A stretch of DNA of 64,000 nucleotides from Alphaproteobacteria bacterium MarineAlpha5_Bin9 (GCA_002937895.1 PTKV01000008.1:1-64000), one strand, 5' to 3'; shown: positions 41,122-51,296, numbered from the stretch's first letter. The notes: a model not told the origin generated them from the letters alone. Made by a program: numbers and translations.

Positions 41122-41703
41122 ATGTATAAATTTTATGATCAACTTTTAAATTTATTTCTAGTTAAACTTATCCCTCAATCTAAAAAATCAATAAAAAAGG
41201 GAAATAAAATATTTTCTGGAGCAATAATTAATAAAAAAAATCAAATAATTACTTTGGGAACGAATAATGAAACTTTAAATCCTTTATTTCATGGTGAAAT
41301 CGTTACTTTAAATCAATATTTTAAAAATAAATACAATTATCGAAATACAAAAGATTATATATTCATCAGTTCTCATGAGCCTTGTTCTTTATGTTTGTCA
41401 GCAATTACTTGGTCAGGGTTTAAAAAGATTTATTATTTTTTCCCTTATTCTGATACAAAAAATAAATTTAAAATCCCACATGATTTAAAAATTTTAAAAG
41501 AAGTTTTTAAAATATCTGATGGTAATTATAATAAATCAAATAAATACTGGAATTCTTATTCAATTTTAGATGAAATAAAAAAATTAAAAAATGATGAAAT
41601 AATAAAATTAGAAAAAAAAATAAAAATAATTAATAAAGAATACAAATATCTTTCAAAACTTTATCAAGATAATAAAAAGATTAATATTATTCCTTTAAAA
41701 TAA
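41122..41703 (+). CDS. Cytidine/guanine deaminase-family zinc hydrolase
   Basis: HGE and HEPCSLCLSAITW (HxE...PCxxC) zinc-deaminase signature. Confidence 0.75.
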   Translation: MYKFYDQLLNLFLVKLIPQSKKSIKKGNKIFSGAIINKKNQIITLGTNNETLNPLFHGEIVTLNQYFKNKYNYRNTKDYIFISSHEPCSLCLSAITWSGFKKIYYFFPYSDTKNKFKIPHDLKILKEVFKISDGNYNKSNKYWNSYSILDEIKKLKNDEIIKLEKKIKIINKEYKYLSKLYQDNKKINIIPLK

Positions 41704-43107
41704 TTATATACCTAATTCTAAATATGATTTTTCAATCTTCTTTAACGCAACTGAATACGCAGATACTCTATAGTTTGTTAATTTATATTTATTTTTTAAT
41801 TCTAAAATTTCTTGAAGAGCCATTCTCATTGTATCCTCTAAACCTGAAGCAATTATATCTTCTTCATTCGCACCGTATACGAGTTGATCAACTAAATTTT
41901 TAGGCAATTTTTTTGATGAGATTTTGTTTATAGCTTCAACTATTGATTGACCTCTATGTTCTTCGTATCTTTTATTTAGTCTCCCCATTCTAATATGACT
42001 GATATTTCTTATCCATTCAAAATATGAAACAGCCACACCTCCTGCATTAGCATAAATATCAGGAATTATAGTAATTTTCTTATCATTTAGAATTTTGTTT
42101 GCATTATAAGTAATAGGACCATTTGCAGCTTCACAAATAAGTTTAGCATTAACTTTATTTACATTACTAGTATTTATTACATTTTCTAAAGCTGCTGGTA
42201 TTAAAATATCACATGGAATTTCAATAATTTTGGAAGAGTCTTTAATTGTTTTTGCATTTTCAAAATTTAATATTGAATTGTTTTCATTTTTATATTTTAT
42301 TAATTTGTGTATATTTATTCCTTTTTCGTTTATTATTAATCCATTTTTTTCACCAATTGCTACAATTCTTGCCCCATCATCATATAAGGCTTTAGATGTA
42401 TTTAGACCAACATTACCAAAACCTTGAATAACAATTTTTTGATTATTTAAATTTCCCTTTAAATTAGTTTTATAAATTTCTTTTTTATGTCTGAAAAATT
42501 CTTTTAGTGCTTGATGAACTCCTCTACCTGTGGCTTCTAATCTTCCTTTTATCCCACCATGTTGAATTGGCTTTCCTGTAACACATGCCATATGATTTAT
42601 GTCATCAGGTTTTAAACTTTTATATGCATCTAAAATCCAACCCATTTCTCTTTGAGATGTTCCCATATCTGGGGCAGGGACATCTCTAGAAGGACTTAAA
42701 AAACCTCTCCTTATTAATTCTCTAGCAAATTTTTTAGTAATTTTTTCAAGAGATTCTTCATCGTATTTCTTAGGATTTATAAGCAAACCTCCTTTAGCTC
42801 CTCCAAATGGAATATCAGCAACAGCACATTTAAAAGTCATTAGTGATGCAAGAGCCTCAACCTCTTCCTGATTAACATTAATAGAATATCTTAATCCTCC
42901 TTTAGCTGGGAGTCTGTGAGTGCTATGAACAGCTCGCCATCCATAAAAAATCTCAGTTTTACCTTTTATTCTTACAGGAAATTTTACTTGTAGAACTGAT
43001 CTGCATGTTTTCAAAATTTTAGAGATATTTTGATCAATTTTTACAGCTTCAATAGCTTCATCAATCATTTTATCAACATTTGCAAGAAAAGTTGGTCTAT
43101 TTTCCAT
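41704..43107 (-). CDS. gdhA: Glutamate dehydrogenase family protein
   Basis: LPAKGGLRYS, MTFKCAVADIPFGGAKGGL, VPAPDMGTSQREMGWI, VIQGFGNVGLNT. Confidence 0.9.
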   Translation of the reverse strand: MENRPTFLANVDKMIDEAIEAVKIDQNISKILKTCRSVLQVKFPVRIKGKTEIFYGWRAVHSTHRLPAKGGLRYSINVNQEEVEALASLMTFKCAVADIPFGGAKGGLLINPKKYDEESLEKITKKFARELIRRGFLSPSRDVPAPDMGTSQREMGWILDAYKSLKPDDINHMACVTGKPIQHGGIKGRLEATGRGVHQALKEFFRHKKEIYKTNLKGNLNNQKIVIQGFGNVGLNTSKALYDDGARIVAIGEKNGLIINEKGINIHKLIKYKNENNSILNFENAKTIKDSSKIIEIPCDILIPAALENVINTSNVNKVNAKLICEAANGPITYNANKILNDKKITIIPDIYANAGGVAVSYFEWIRNISHIRMGRLNKRYEEHRGQSIVEAINKISSKKLPKNLVDQLVYGANEEDIIASGLEDTMRMALQEILELKNKYKLTNYRVSAYSVALKKIEKSYLELGI

Positions 43108-43186
43108 TAATTTTTATATAATAATGATTTTTATGATTTTTTAAACTTAATTTTTATAAATTCAAGTAATATAGGTTTATTTATTA

Positions 43187-44221
43187 ATGATATATTTTAA
43201 TTTACTAATTATATTTCTTTTTATAATTTTCATTCATGAATTTGGGCATTATTTTTTTGCTAGATTATTTAAGGTAAAAGTAACTGATTTTTCTATAGGT
43301 TTTGGAAAGGTATTAATTTCATATTATGATAAGAATCATACAAATTGGAAAATATCTTTAATACCTTTAGGTGGTTATGTAAAAATAAAAGGCTTAGAAT
43401 CAATTTTTAATAATAAACCAAAAACATTTAATCATAATGATTCTTTTGAAGATATCTCATTATTGAAAAAAATAATAATTCTTTTGGGCGGAAGTTTGTT
43501 TAATATTATTTCATCATGGATAATTATTATTTCCATATTTTTTTTTATTGGCATTACTAAATATGAGCCAATTATTGGAGAAGTAATAAAAGATTCACCA
43601 GCACATATAAATGATTTAAAAAACGGAGATCGTATTGTTAAAATTAATGATCATAAAATAGATAATTTTTTAGATATAGGAAAGTTTATTAATAAAGATG
43701 AATATGTAACAATTGAACTATTAAGAGGTAATAGCATAATAACTAAAAATGTAAGATTAAATTATAACAATGAATTAAATAAATATTTTTTAGGAATTAG
43801 AAGTAATAATAAACCAAATATAATTAAATATGATTTTATAAATTCATTTATTGATTCCACTTATTTTATACCTACTTATTATATTCAAATTTCAAAATAT
43901 ATTTTTAACTCATATAATTCTAATACTCTTTCTCAAGAACTATCTGGTCCTATAGGTATAGTAAAGATCGCAGATCAATTAATGCTTGATAAAATAATAG
44001 GAATTCTTTTTATGTTTATAAGTATTTCACTTTTTGTTGCAATTTTTAATTTAATTCCCATACCATTATTAGATGGAGGTCATATTTTATTTTTTATAAT
44101 TAGAAGAATTTTTTCTAATAAATTGCCTCAATTTATTATAAAACTTTATTTAGCTATAGGTATAGCAATTATAAGTTTTATTTTTATTTTAATTACATTT
44201 AATGATATTTTTTATAAATGA
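43187..44221 (+). CDS. rseP: RseP-like M50 site-2 metalloprotease with PDZ domain
   Basis: HEFGHYFFARLF zinc motif, PDZ-like PIIGEVIKDSPAHINDLKNGDRIVKIND, PIPLLDGGHI. Confidence 0.88.
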   Translation: MIYFNLLIIFLFIIFIHEFGHYFFARLFKVKVTDFSIGFGKVLISYYDKNHTNWKISLIPLGGYVKIKGLESIFNNKPKTFNHNDSFEDISLLKKIIILLGGSLFNIISSWIIIISIFFFIGITKYEPIIGEVIKDSPAHINDLKNGDRIVKINDHKIDNFLDIGKFINKDEYVTIELLRGNSIITKNVRLNYNNELNKYFLGIRSNNKPNIIKYDFINSFIDSTYFIPTYYIQISKYIFNSYNSNTLSQELSGPIGIVKIADQLMLDKIIGILFMFISISLFVAIFNLIPIPLLDGGHILFFIIRRIFSNKLPQFIIKLYLAIGIAIISFIFILITFNDIFYK

Positions 44222-44628
44222 ATATTAAAGCAAATATTATTAATATATTGATTCTTTCTATTACAAATATTGTTATATTTTATTATGCAGTTCAATTACT
44301 TGTTTTTACAGATGAATTTTCCTATAATAATTTAGGATCATTTAATCATGCAATTGCCGGATTATCAGAAATCATAGGAATAATTTTTTTATGTTTTTCC
44401 TTTAGTTTACTTTATATAAAATATACAGGAATATATAAACAAGAACCATTATTATATACAATTTTTTTAGTATTTTTTTTAATTGCTTCTAATTTATGGA
44501 GATATGTTTTTACTGATAGTCCAGGAGAATCAAATATTAATATTATTTTAATAAATGCAACAATATTTACAATTATATCATTATTAATGTTAATATTAAT
44601 TATAATATTAAAATTTTTGAATAAATGA
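44218..44628 (+). CDS. Hypothetical membrane protein (about 4 TM)
   Basis: ORF 136 aa, strongly hydrophobic, ATGA overlap with rseP. Confidence 0.7.
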   Translation: MNIKANIINILILSITNIVIFYYAVQLLVFTDEFSYNNLGSFNHAIAGLSEIIGIIFLCFSFSLLYIKYTGIYKQEPLLYTIFLVFFLIASNLWRYVFTDSPGESNINIILINATIFTIISLLMLILIIILKFLNK

Positions 44629-44643
44629 ATAAATGAATAAATG
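44619..44643 (+). repeat. Three tandem copies of the 8-mer GAATAAAT across a stop codon
   Basis: gaataaatgaataaatgaataaatg read directly. Confidence 0.85.
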
Positions 44644-44655
44644 AATTGAGGTTAT

Positions 44656-45027
44656 ATGAGTAATTTTGAAAAAGTAAAAGAATTTATGTTAACATTTGGC
44701 CAAGAAGTAAAAAAAGATCCAGAATTCCCCAATGAAAAAATTATTGAATTAAGAAAAAAATTAATAGATGAAGAATTTAATGAATTAAAAGATGCTATAA
44801 ATAATAAAGATATAGTTGAAGTAGCGGATGCTCTTACAGATATATTGGTTGTTACATATGGAGCAGGAGTAGCTTTTGGAATTGATTTAGATAAGTGTTT
44901 TGATGAAGTTCATAGAAGTAATATGAGTAAACTTGGTGCTAATGGCAAACCAATTTATAATGAAAGTGGAAAAGTTTTAAAAGGCCCTAACTATCAAAAA
45001 CCAAATTTAAAACAATTTGTAAATTGA
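44656..45027 (+). CDS. MazG-like / phosphoribosyl-ATP pyrophosphohydrolase-like NTP pyrophosphatase
   Basis: KLIDEEFNELKDAI...EVADALTDILVVTYGAGVAFGID, EEF..E / ADALTD signature. Confidence 0.8.
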   Translation: MSNFEKVKEFMLTFGQEVKKDPEFPNEKIIELRKKLIDEEFNELKDAINNKDIVEVADALTDILVVTYGAGVAFGIDLDKCFDEVHRSNMSKLGANGKPIYNESGKVLKGPNYQKPNLKQFVN

Positions 45028-45202
45028 TTCGTATTAATATTTTTTTTTAATATTTTATATATAATTATTTTTAATAAAATTAATAAATGATCAATTTTAT
45101 CAAGGATTACTTGTCTTTTTAGATATCTTAAAAATTATTTTCAATTATAAAAATTTGTATTTTTTTAATTTATCAATCACAAAATAATATATAATAGTAA
45201 TT

Positions 45203-46057
45203 ATGGGTTTAGTTACTGATTTATTTTTACCATTAGCCTTAGCTTTTATTATGTTTTCATTAGGAAGTGGTCTAACACTGAATGATTTTTCTCAAATTAT
45301 TAAGAAACCAAAGGACTTCTTAATTGGTTTCATTTCTCAAATTGTTATTTTACCAATTGTTGGACTAATTCTTGTTTCTATTTGGCCTTTATCTCCTGAA
45401 TTAGCAATAGGAGTTATGCTAATAGCTGTTGCTCCAGGAGGTGCCACATCAAATATTATAACTTCATTTGCTAAAGGTGATGTAGCTTTGTCTATATCTC
45501 TCACTGCTGTAATAAGTCTTCTATGTGTTATTACTATACCTTTCACACTTCTTACATCTATTAGTTTTGCTATTGGATCCTCAGTTAACTTTGAATTTTC
45601 TATATTTGATATAGCACTACAAATGTTTCTAATAGTGACTATTCCTGTGATAATAGGGATGATATTTAAAAAATTTTTCAATAATTTAGCAATTTCTTTT
45701 GAACAAACATCAAAAAAAATTTCTGCAATTTTATTTTCATTAGTTTTATTAGGAGCTATTATTTCTGAAAGGGAAAATATATTATCTTATTTTTATCAAG
45801 CAGGCCTTATAACGCTTTTATTGAATTTAATAATGATGTTTATTGCATATTATTTAGGAAAAACTTTTGCTTCAAATAAAAAGCAAGGGATAGCTATTAC
45901 TGTTGAATGTGGTTTACAAAATGGTACTTTGGCTATTGTTGTGGCGACATCTATTTTTGGAGGAGGGGTTTTTTTAATTCCTGCTGCTACTTATAGTTTA
46001 ATTATGTTCTTTAGCGCTTTGATATTTGTTTATTTATCTAGACGTGAAATAATATAA
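45203..46057 (+). CDS. Bile acid:sodium symporter family transporter
   Basis: About 9-10 TM; LAIGVMLIAVAPGGATSNIITSFAKGDVALSISLTA, VECGLQNGTLAIVVA. Confidence 0.88.
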   Translation: MGLVTDLFLPLALAFIMFSLGSGLTLNDFSQIIKKPKDFLIGFISQIVILPIVGLILVSIWPLSPELAIGVMLIAVAPGGATSNIITSFAKGDVALSISLTAVISLLCVITIPFTLLTSISFAIGSSVNFEFSIFDIALQMFLIVTIPVIIGMIFKKFFNNLAISFEQTSKKISAILFSLVLLGAIISERENILSYFYQAGLITLLLNLIMMFIAYYLGKTFASNKKQGIAITVECGLQNGTLAIVVATSIFGGGVFLIPAATYSLIMFFSALIFVYLSRREII

Positions 46058-46104
46058 GATTATATTAATTAACTATAAAAATATCAAAAAATTATTTTTT
46101 ATTA

Positions 46105-47166
46105 TTATATTTTTTTTGCAGCACTAGTTTCTTTAATATTGCTTAATTTTGTATATCTATCAATCATTTGAGTAGTTTTATGGCCGCTTTGTGCCATAAT
46201 TTCATGAACAGGTACTCCATTAATTCTTGCTTGAGTAATTGCTCCTATTCTTAAACTATGTCCTGAAATCATTTCACAATTAGTTATTCCTGCATTTTTA
46301 GCTCTTTTTTTTAGTATTAATACAAAATGACTGTCTGTTAGACTTACCTTAGAAAAATCTTTTTTATTTAATGTTGTTTTTTCAATTTTTTTTGATTTGT
46401 TTATTTTATAAAACAATCTTCCACTTTTAATATTTGAAATTTCAAGCCATTTATTCAATGCTGTGACTGGACAGCATAAATCTCCTGTTTTGGGAATAGA
46501 TATTACTCTACCTAGACCTGTCTGATCTGTTTTACTATATCTTATATTTATCTCTATGCTAGATTTAGAAAAAGATAGATCTTCAAAATTCATTAAAATG
46601 ATTTCTGATCTTCTGCAAAAACTATAAAAACCTAGTAAAATTAATGCTTTATCTCTTATACCTTGTAGATTATCTTTTTCGTTTGAAATATTGTTAATAA
46701 TTTTAACTAAATCCTCTTTTAATATTTCTCTAGCTTGTCCATTATTCTTATTCTTGTCATTTCTTACAATTGCACTAATAGTTTCAAATATTTCAGGATT
46801 TCTTCTGTCAAACTGATATCCACTAAGTCTGTATTTATAACTTATAGATGCCAAAATTCTTTGAATTGTTGAAGCTTTATAAGGTGATTTAGAGTAGGGG
46901 TTATTATTTAAATTAGTTGTATTTTTTTTATTAGTTTTCCCTTTATATTTTAATGCATCTGAATCTTGATGTAACCAATCTAAATAATTGGATGTTAAAG
47001 CATATGCGCTATTTAAATCATCTACATCTACTGGATGACAATTATATTGTTTTTTACAGTATTCTATAAATTTAAGCCAATCTCCTTCATATTTCTTTTG
47101 TGTATTTGATGATTTTGACTTTTCTCTAAGTTTTAAAACTCTTTCATTTTGTATTATTTTAACCAT
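46105..47166 (-). CDS. Tyrosine recombinase / phage-integrase-family protein
   Basis: SAM-like N-terminal core-binding region and catalytic RRSEI, SGHSLRIGAI, SGHKTTQMIDRY; likely start Met at 47166 (VKIIQNERV) rather than the ORF start 47220. Confidence 0.88.
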   Translation of the reverse strand: MVKIIQNERVLKLREKSKSSNTQKKYEGDWLKFIEYCKKQYNCHPVDVDDLNSAYALTSNYLDWLHQDSDALKYKGKTNKKNTTNLNNNPYSKSPYKASTIQRILASISYKYRLSGYQFDRRNPEIFETISAIVRNDKNKNNGQAREILKEDLVKIINNISNEKDNLQGIRDKALILLGFYSFCRRSEIILMNFEDLSFSKSSIEINIRYSKTDQTGLGRVISIPKTGDLCCPVTALNKWLEISNIKSGRLFYKINKSKKIEKTTLNKKDFSKVSLTDSHFVLILKKRAKNAGITNCEMISGHSLRIGAITQARINGVPVHEIMAQSGHKTTQMIDRYTKLSNIKETSAAKKI

Positions 47167-47177
47167 ACATATATTTA

Positions 47178-47205
47178 AGATACGATAACTGTAATTATCG
47201 TATGT
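47178..47205. other. dif-like recombination core site
   Basis: agATACGATAA-CTGTAA-TTATCGTATgt: perfect 9-bp inverted arms with a 6-nt spacer, 12 bp upstream of the recombinase start. Confidence 0.6.
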
Positions 47206-47349
47206 TATATAATATGTCAATAATATAATAATTATATATAATATCTCTATTTATCATATATATATATTACATATATAATGCTTAATATTAATTTATTATC
47301 AATATATTGAATTTCACGTGGAAATATATACTATATATTGTATTTGCTT

Positions 47350-48084
47350 ATGAATATAGAAAATCTACCTAAAATAAAGAAAAACAGTAATGTTTTTGTT
47401 TTAACAGGAGCCGGAATTTCTAAGGAATCTGGAATAGAAACATTTAGAGATAATAAAAAGGGTTTGTGGAATAAACATAAAATTGAGGATGTTGCAACAT
47501 TAGAAGGTTTTATCAAAAACCCAGAAAAAGTTTATGAATTTTATAATTTAAGACGTAAAGAGCTAAATTCACATGATATAAAACCAAATAAAGCTCATAT
47601 TATATTAAAATATTTGGAAAAATACTTAAATATCAATATAATAACACAAAATATTGATAATTTACATGAAAAAGCTGGTAGTAATAATATTTATCATATG
47701 CATGGAGAGTTAAACAAAGTTAAGTGTTTAAATAAAAATCACATTTTTGAATGGACATCAGATTTAACAAATGAACATAAGTGCAATATTTGTGGTTCCG
47801 CCATGCGACCTGACATTGTGTGGTTTGGTGAAATTCCATATTTCATTGATCAAATAGAACACTTAACTCAAATTTCAGATATTTTCATATCTATAGGAAC
47901 ATCAGGAGAAGTCTACCCTGCTGCAGGTTTTGTAGATTTATTTAAACGAATGAATAAAATCACAATTGAGTTTAATTTAGAAAAAAATTTAAATAGTCAC
48001 AAATTTGATTTCTCAAACTATGATAAGGCAACAATATCTTTAAATAAGTTCAAAAACTTGTTAACACAACAAATTATTATATAA
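47350..48084 (+). CDS. cobB: Sirtuin NAD-dependent deacylase
   Basis: VLTGAGISKESGIETFRD, ITQNIDNLHEKAGS, HMHGEL, CNICG, RPDIVWFGE. Confidence 0.92.
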   Translation: MNIENLPKIKKNSNVFVLTGAGISKESGIETFRDNKKGLWNKHKIEDVATLEGFIKNPEKVYEFYNLRRKELNSHDIKPNKAHIILKYLEKYLNINIITQNIDNLHEKAGSNNIYHMHGELNKVKCLNKNHIFEWTSDLTNEHKCNICGSAMRPDIVWFGEIPYFIDQIEHLTQISDIFISIGTSGEVYPAAGFVDLFKRMNKITIEFNLEKNLNSHKFDFSNYDKATISLNKFKNLLTQQIII

Positions 48085-48105
48085 AAATTTAATATATATA
48101 TTTTT

Positions 48106-49053
48106 TTAAATAAAAATTGATTTAGGAAAATAGCATGAAATGACCCAATTAGGAGCATCAACTATTTCGCTTATTCTTAAGTCTGCACATACACTTGATA
48201 GCATATAAGCTTGATTTTCACTAATATTCTGCTTTTGAATTAAAAGATTTATCATTGATTTTAATGAATTTTTTGAACTTTCAAATAAATCTGGACCTAT
48301 TCCAGTTGTTACATAATAACCTTTATTGTCAATTTGCGTATAATTTGAGTTAAATGTTTCAAATTGTGGTTCTTTAATAATCTTATTTTTCAATAAATTA
48401 ATCTTAATAGTTGCAATCATAGGGCTTTCGATAGCTGTTCCACAAACTTCACCATCTCCTTGTGCTGCATGTGTATCTCCTAATGATAGAAGCCCCCCTT
48501 TTACCTGCACTGGAAGTCGTAAAATAGTGCCTACTGACATATCTTTAATGTCTAAATTTCCACCGCATTTTCTAGGCGGCACTATTGAATGATTCCCCTT
48601 CTCTTCTAAAGCTAAACCAATAGTTCCTATAAAAGGTTTTAAAGGGATTTTTGCAAGATTAGAAAATAATGATTCCTTGGGTTCATTTTTATCATATTTC
48701 CAAATATTTAAATCTGCATTTTTGAAATCATCGTTTAATAATCCAAATCCTGGTATAATAGCTGTCCATCCCCAACCAGATGTTTTTAATTGCAATATTT
48801 CAATTTCAATTACATCCCCTACATTAGCATTTTCAACATAAATAGGACCAGATACAGGATTAACTTTAGAAAAATCTAATTTTTCTATATCCTTTATAGT
48901 TGAATTGATTGTAATTTGGCCTCCAGAAGAATCAACTGTTTCTATTTCAACAGTTTCTCCAGATTTTACATATTTGACAGGTTCAATAGAATTATCCCAG
49001 CCAAAATGATGAAATTTTGAATGAATTGTATGATTTGAATGGATAGAAGTCAT
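48106..49053 (-). CDS. Acetamidase/formamidase family protein
   Basis: NVGDVIEIEILQL, PRKCGGNLDIKDM, LSLGDTHAAQGDGEVCGTAIE. Confidence 0.9.
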   Translation of the reverse strand: MTSIHSNHTIHSKFHHFGWDNSIEPVKYVKSGETVEIETVDSSGGQITINSTIKDIEKLDFSKVNPVSGPIYVENANVGDVIEIEILQLKTSGWGWTAIIPGFGLLNDDFKNADLNIWKYDKNEPKESLFSNLAKIPLKPFIGTIGLALEEKGNHSIVPPRKCGGNLDIKDMSVGTILRLPVQVKGGLLSLGDTHAAQGDGEVCGTAIESPMIATIKINLLKNKIIKEPQFETFNSNYTQIDNKGYYVTTGIGPDLFESSKNSLKSMINLLIQKQNISENQAYMLSSVCADLRISEIVDAPNWVISCYFPKSIFI

Positions 49054-49111
49054 GATTTAAGATAATAAATTATCACATTATATCTAATAAATAGCAAATT
49101 AATAATAAAAA

Positions 49112-50248
49112 TTGACATATTCAAATAAAAATTTTGATGTAATAATCATTGGATCCGGAATAGCTGGAGTGTCTATTGGCTCTGAATTATCTAATAATTT
49201 AAAAATTTGTATATTAGAGAAAGAGAATTATCTTTCATATCATTCTACTGGAAGATCTTTTGCTTTTTATTTAGAGAGTTATGGTAATAAAATTATAAGA
49301 CAATTAACCTCTGCTTCTAAGGATTTTTTTGTAAATAATTCAAATAATGAAAATCCAATCTTAAAAAAAAGAGGTGTTTTACATATAGGAAGCAAAGATC
49401 AAGTAAGCTCTATAGATGCACTTTATTCAGATTTAATACAGATTAACGATAATTTTAAATTATTAGATAGAAATGAAACTATTAAATTGCTACCTTGTTT
49501 AAATTCTGAATCTATACACAATTCTATCTACGATGAAAATGCAAGTGATATAGATGTTAATAATCTTTATAATGTTTTTTTAAATGAATGTAAGAAGAAC
49601 AATTCTGTAATTGAAAAAAATGTTTTAATTCAAAATTGCTTAAAAAAAGGAAATCATTGGATTTTAAATACAAATAAAGGTGAATATAATTGTAATATAA
49701 TTGTTAATGCTGCTGGTGCTTGGGCAGGAGAATTTGGAATTAAAACAGGTTCTCAAAATATTAATTTAATTCCAAAAAAAAGAACTATATTTGGTTTTAA
49801 ACCTCTAAATGTAGAATTAAATAAAAACTGGCCATTAGCTGTTGATGTAGAAGAAAATTTTTATTTTAAGATTGAGAATGACATAGTGCTAGCATCTCCT
49901 GCAGATGAGAACCCCTGTAAACCACATGATGCTCAACCTGATGAATATGATATTGCTGTTGGAGCAGAAAGAATAAAAAAATCTACATTATTTCAATTCA
50001 ATTCTATAAAAAACAAATGGGCTGGATTAAGATCTTTTGTTAAAGATAAAAATCCAGTAATAGGTTTCGATAATCAAATAGAAAATTTTTTTTGGTTTGC
50101 TGGACAAGGAGGTTATGGAATACAAATATCCCCTACTTTAGCTAAAATTGCCAATAATATTATTTTAAAAAAAGATAATAATTTTTATGAAAATAAATTA
50201 GGCATGAATTTTAAATCATTTGATGTTAAAAGGTTTATAGATGAATAA
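49112..50248 (+). CDS. FAD-dependent amino-acid oxidase/dehydrogenase (DAO family)
   Basis: VIIIGSGIAGVSIGSEL, HSTGRSFAFY, VNAAGAWAG, WFAGQGGYGIQ; TTG-type start assumed by the ORF track. Confidence 0.87.
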   Translation: MTYSNKNFDVIIIGSGIAGVSIGSELSNNLKICILEKENYLSYHSTGRSFAFYLESYGNKIIRQLTSASKDFFVNNSNNENPILKKRGVLHIGSKDQVSSIDALYSDLIQINDNFKLLDRNETIKLLPCLNSESIHNSIYDENASDIDVNNLYNVFLNECKKNNSVIEKNVLIQNCLKKGNHWILNTNKGEYNCNIIVNAAGAWAGEFGIKTGSQNINLIPKKRTIFGFKPLNVELNKNWPLAVDVEENFYFKIENDIVLASPADENPCKPHDAQPDEYDIAVGAERIKKSTLFQFNSIKNKWAGLRSFVKDKNPVIGFDNQIENFFWFAGQGGYGIQISPTLAKIANNIILKKDNNFYENKLGMNFKSFDVKRFIDE

Positions 50249-51296
50249 TTATAGCCCCTATTTTGATGGTCACAACGATGTTTTATTAAAATTATTATTT
50301 TCTAAAGAGAAAAACAAAACTAAAGAATTCTTTAATGGTAATGATTATTGCCATATTGATTTTCCTAAAATTAAAAAATCAAAATTTGTTGGAGGTTTTT
50401 TTGCAATATTTGTTCCTGAAAAAGTACCGGATGAATCACTTTTTTCAAAAATGGCAAGTAAAAGTTATAGTTATGATTTACCTTCTCCCCTTAAATATGA
50501 TCATTCTATAGCTACAACTATATCAATGATTGATATATTAAAAAATATAATTAAAAATTCAAATAATGAAATAATCTTATTTACTAATAAAAATGATATT
50601 ATTAATTTTGATCATGAAAATCAAATAGGAATTATTCTCCATATTGAAGGAGCGGAAGCAATAAGTGAAAATTTTGATTCATTAGAAATATTATATGAAT
50701 TAGGTCTTCGTTCAATTGGACTTGTTTGGAGTAGATCAAATATTTATGGAAATGGAGTTCCATTTAAATTTCCTAGTTCTCCAGATATTGGCTCAGGATT
50801 AACTTTAAAGGGAAAAGAATTAGTAAAAGAATCTAATAATTTAAAAATATTAATAGATTTATCTCACTTAAATGAAAAAGGTTTTTGGGATGTTGCTAAA
50901 ATAAGTAATTCACCCTTAATAGCAACACATTCTAATTGTCATGAAATATGTAATCATTCTAGAAATTTAACAAATGATCAATTTAAAGCAATAAATGACT
51001 CAGGAGGATTTGTTGGGTTAAATTTTGCTACTGCGTTTTTAAGAGAAGATGGTCAAATGATTGATACAGATCTAGATATTTTAATAAGGCATCTAGATCA
51101 TATGATTAAACATTTAGGTGAAAACAATGTTGGTATAGGATCTGATTTTGACGGAGCAAAAGTCCCATCTAAAATAAAAGATCTTACCGGGATGAATAAT
51201 TTAAAAAATGAGATGATTAAATTTAATTATAGTGAAGAATTAATAGATAAAATTTTTTATAAAAATTGGTTAAATTTTTTAAAAGAAAATTTTTAA
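50241..51296 (+). CDS. Peptidase M19 / membrane dipeptidase family protein
   Basis: FDGHNDVLLKL, HIEGAEAI, LIDLSHLNEKGFWDVA, THSNC, IGSDFDGA. Confidence 0.9.
   Translation: MNNYSPYFDGHNDVLLKLLFSKEKNKTKEFFNGNDYCHIDFPKIKKSKFVGGFFAIFVPEKVPDESLFSKMASKSYSYDLPSPLKYDHSIATTISMIDILKNIIKNSNNEIILFTNKNDIINFDHENQIGIILHIEGAEAISENFDSLEILYELGLRSIGLVWSRSNIYGNGVPFKFPSSPDIGSGLTLKGKELVKESNNLKILIDLSHLNEKGFWDVAKISNSPLIATHSNCHEICNHSRNLTNDQFKAINDSGGFVGLNFATAFLREDGQMIDTDLDILIRHLDHMIKHLGENNVGIGSDFDGAKVPSKIKDLTGMNNLKNEMIKFNYSEELIDKIFYKNWLNFLKENF

Noticed and set aside
46105-47340. Integrated prophage or genomic island next to the tyrosine recombinase
   Set aside because: No phage structural, replication or excision genes nearby, no tRNA adjacent, and flanks are ordinary metabolic genes.
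47220-47340. CRISPR-like or satellite repeat in the TA-rich gap
   Set aside because: Only low-complexity TA alternation; no regular repeat-spacer structure.
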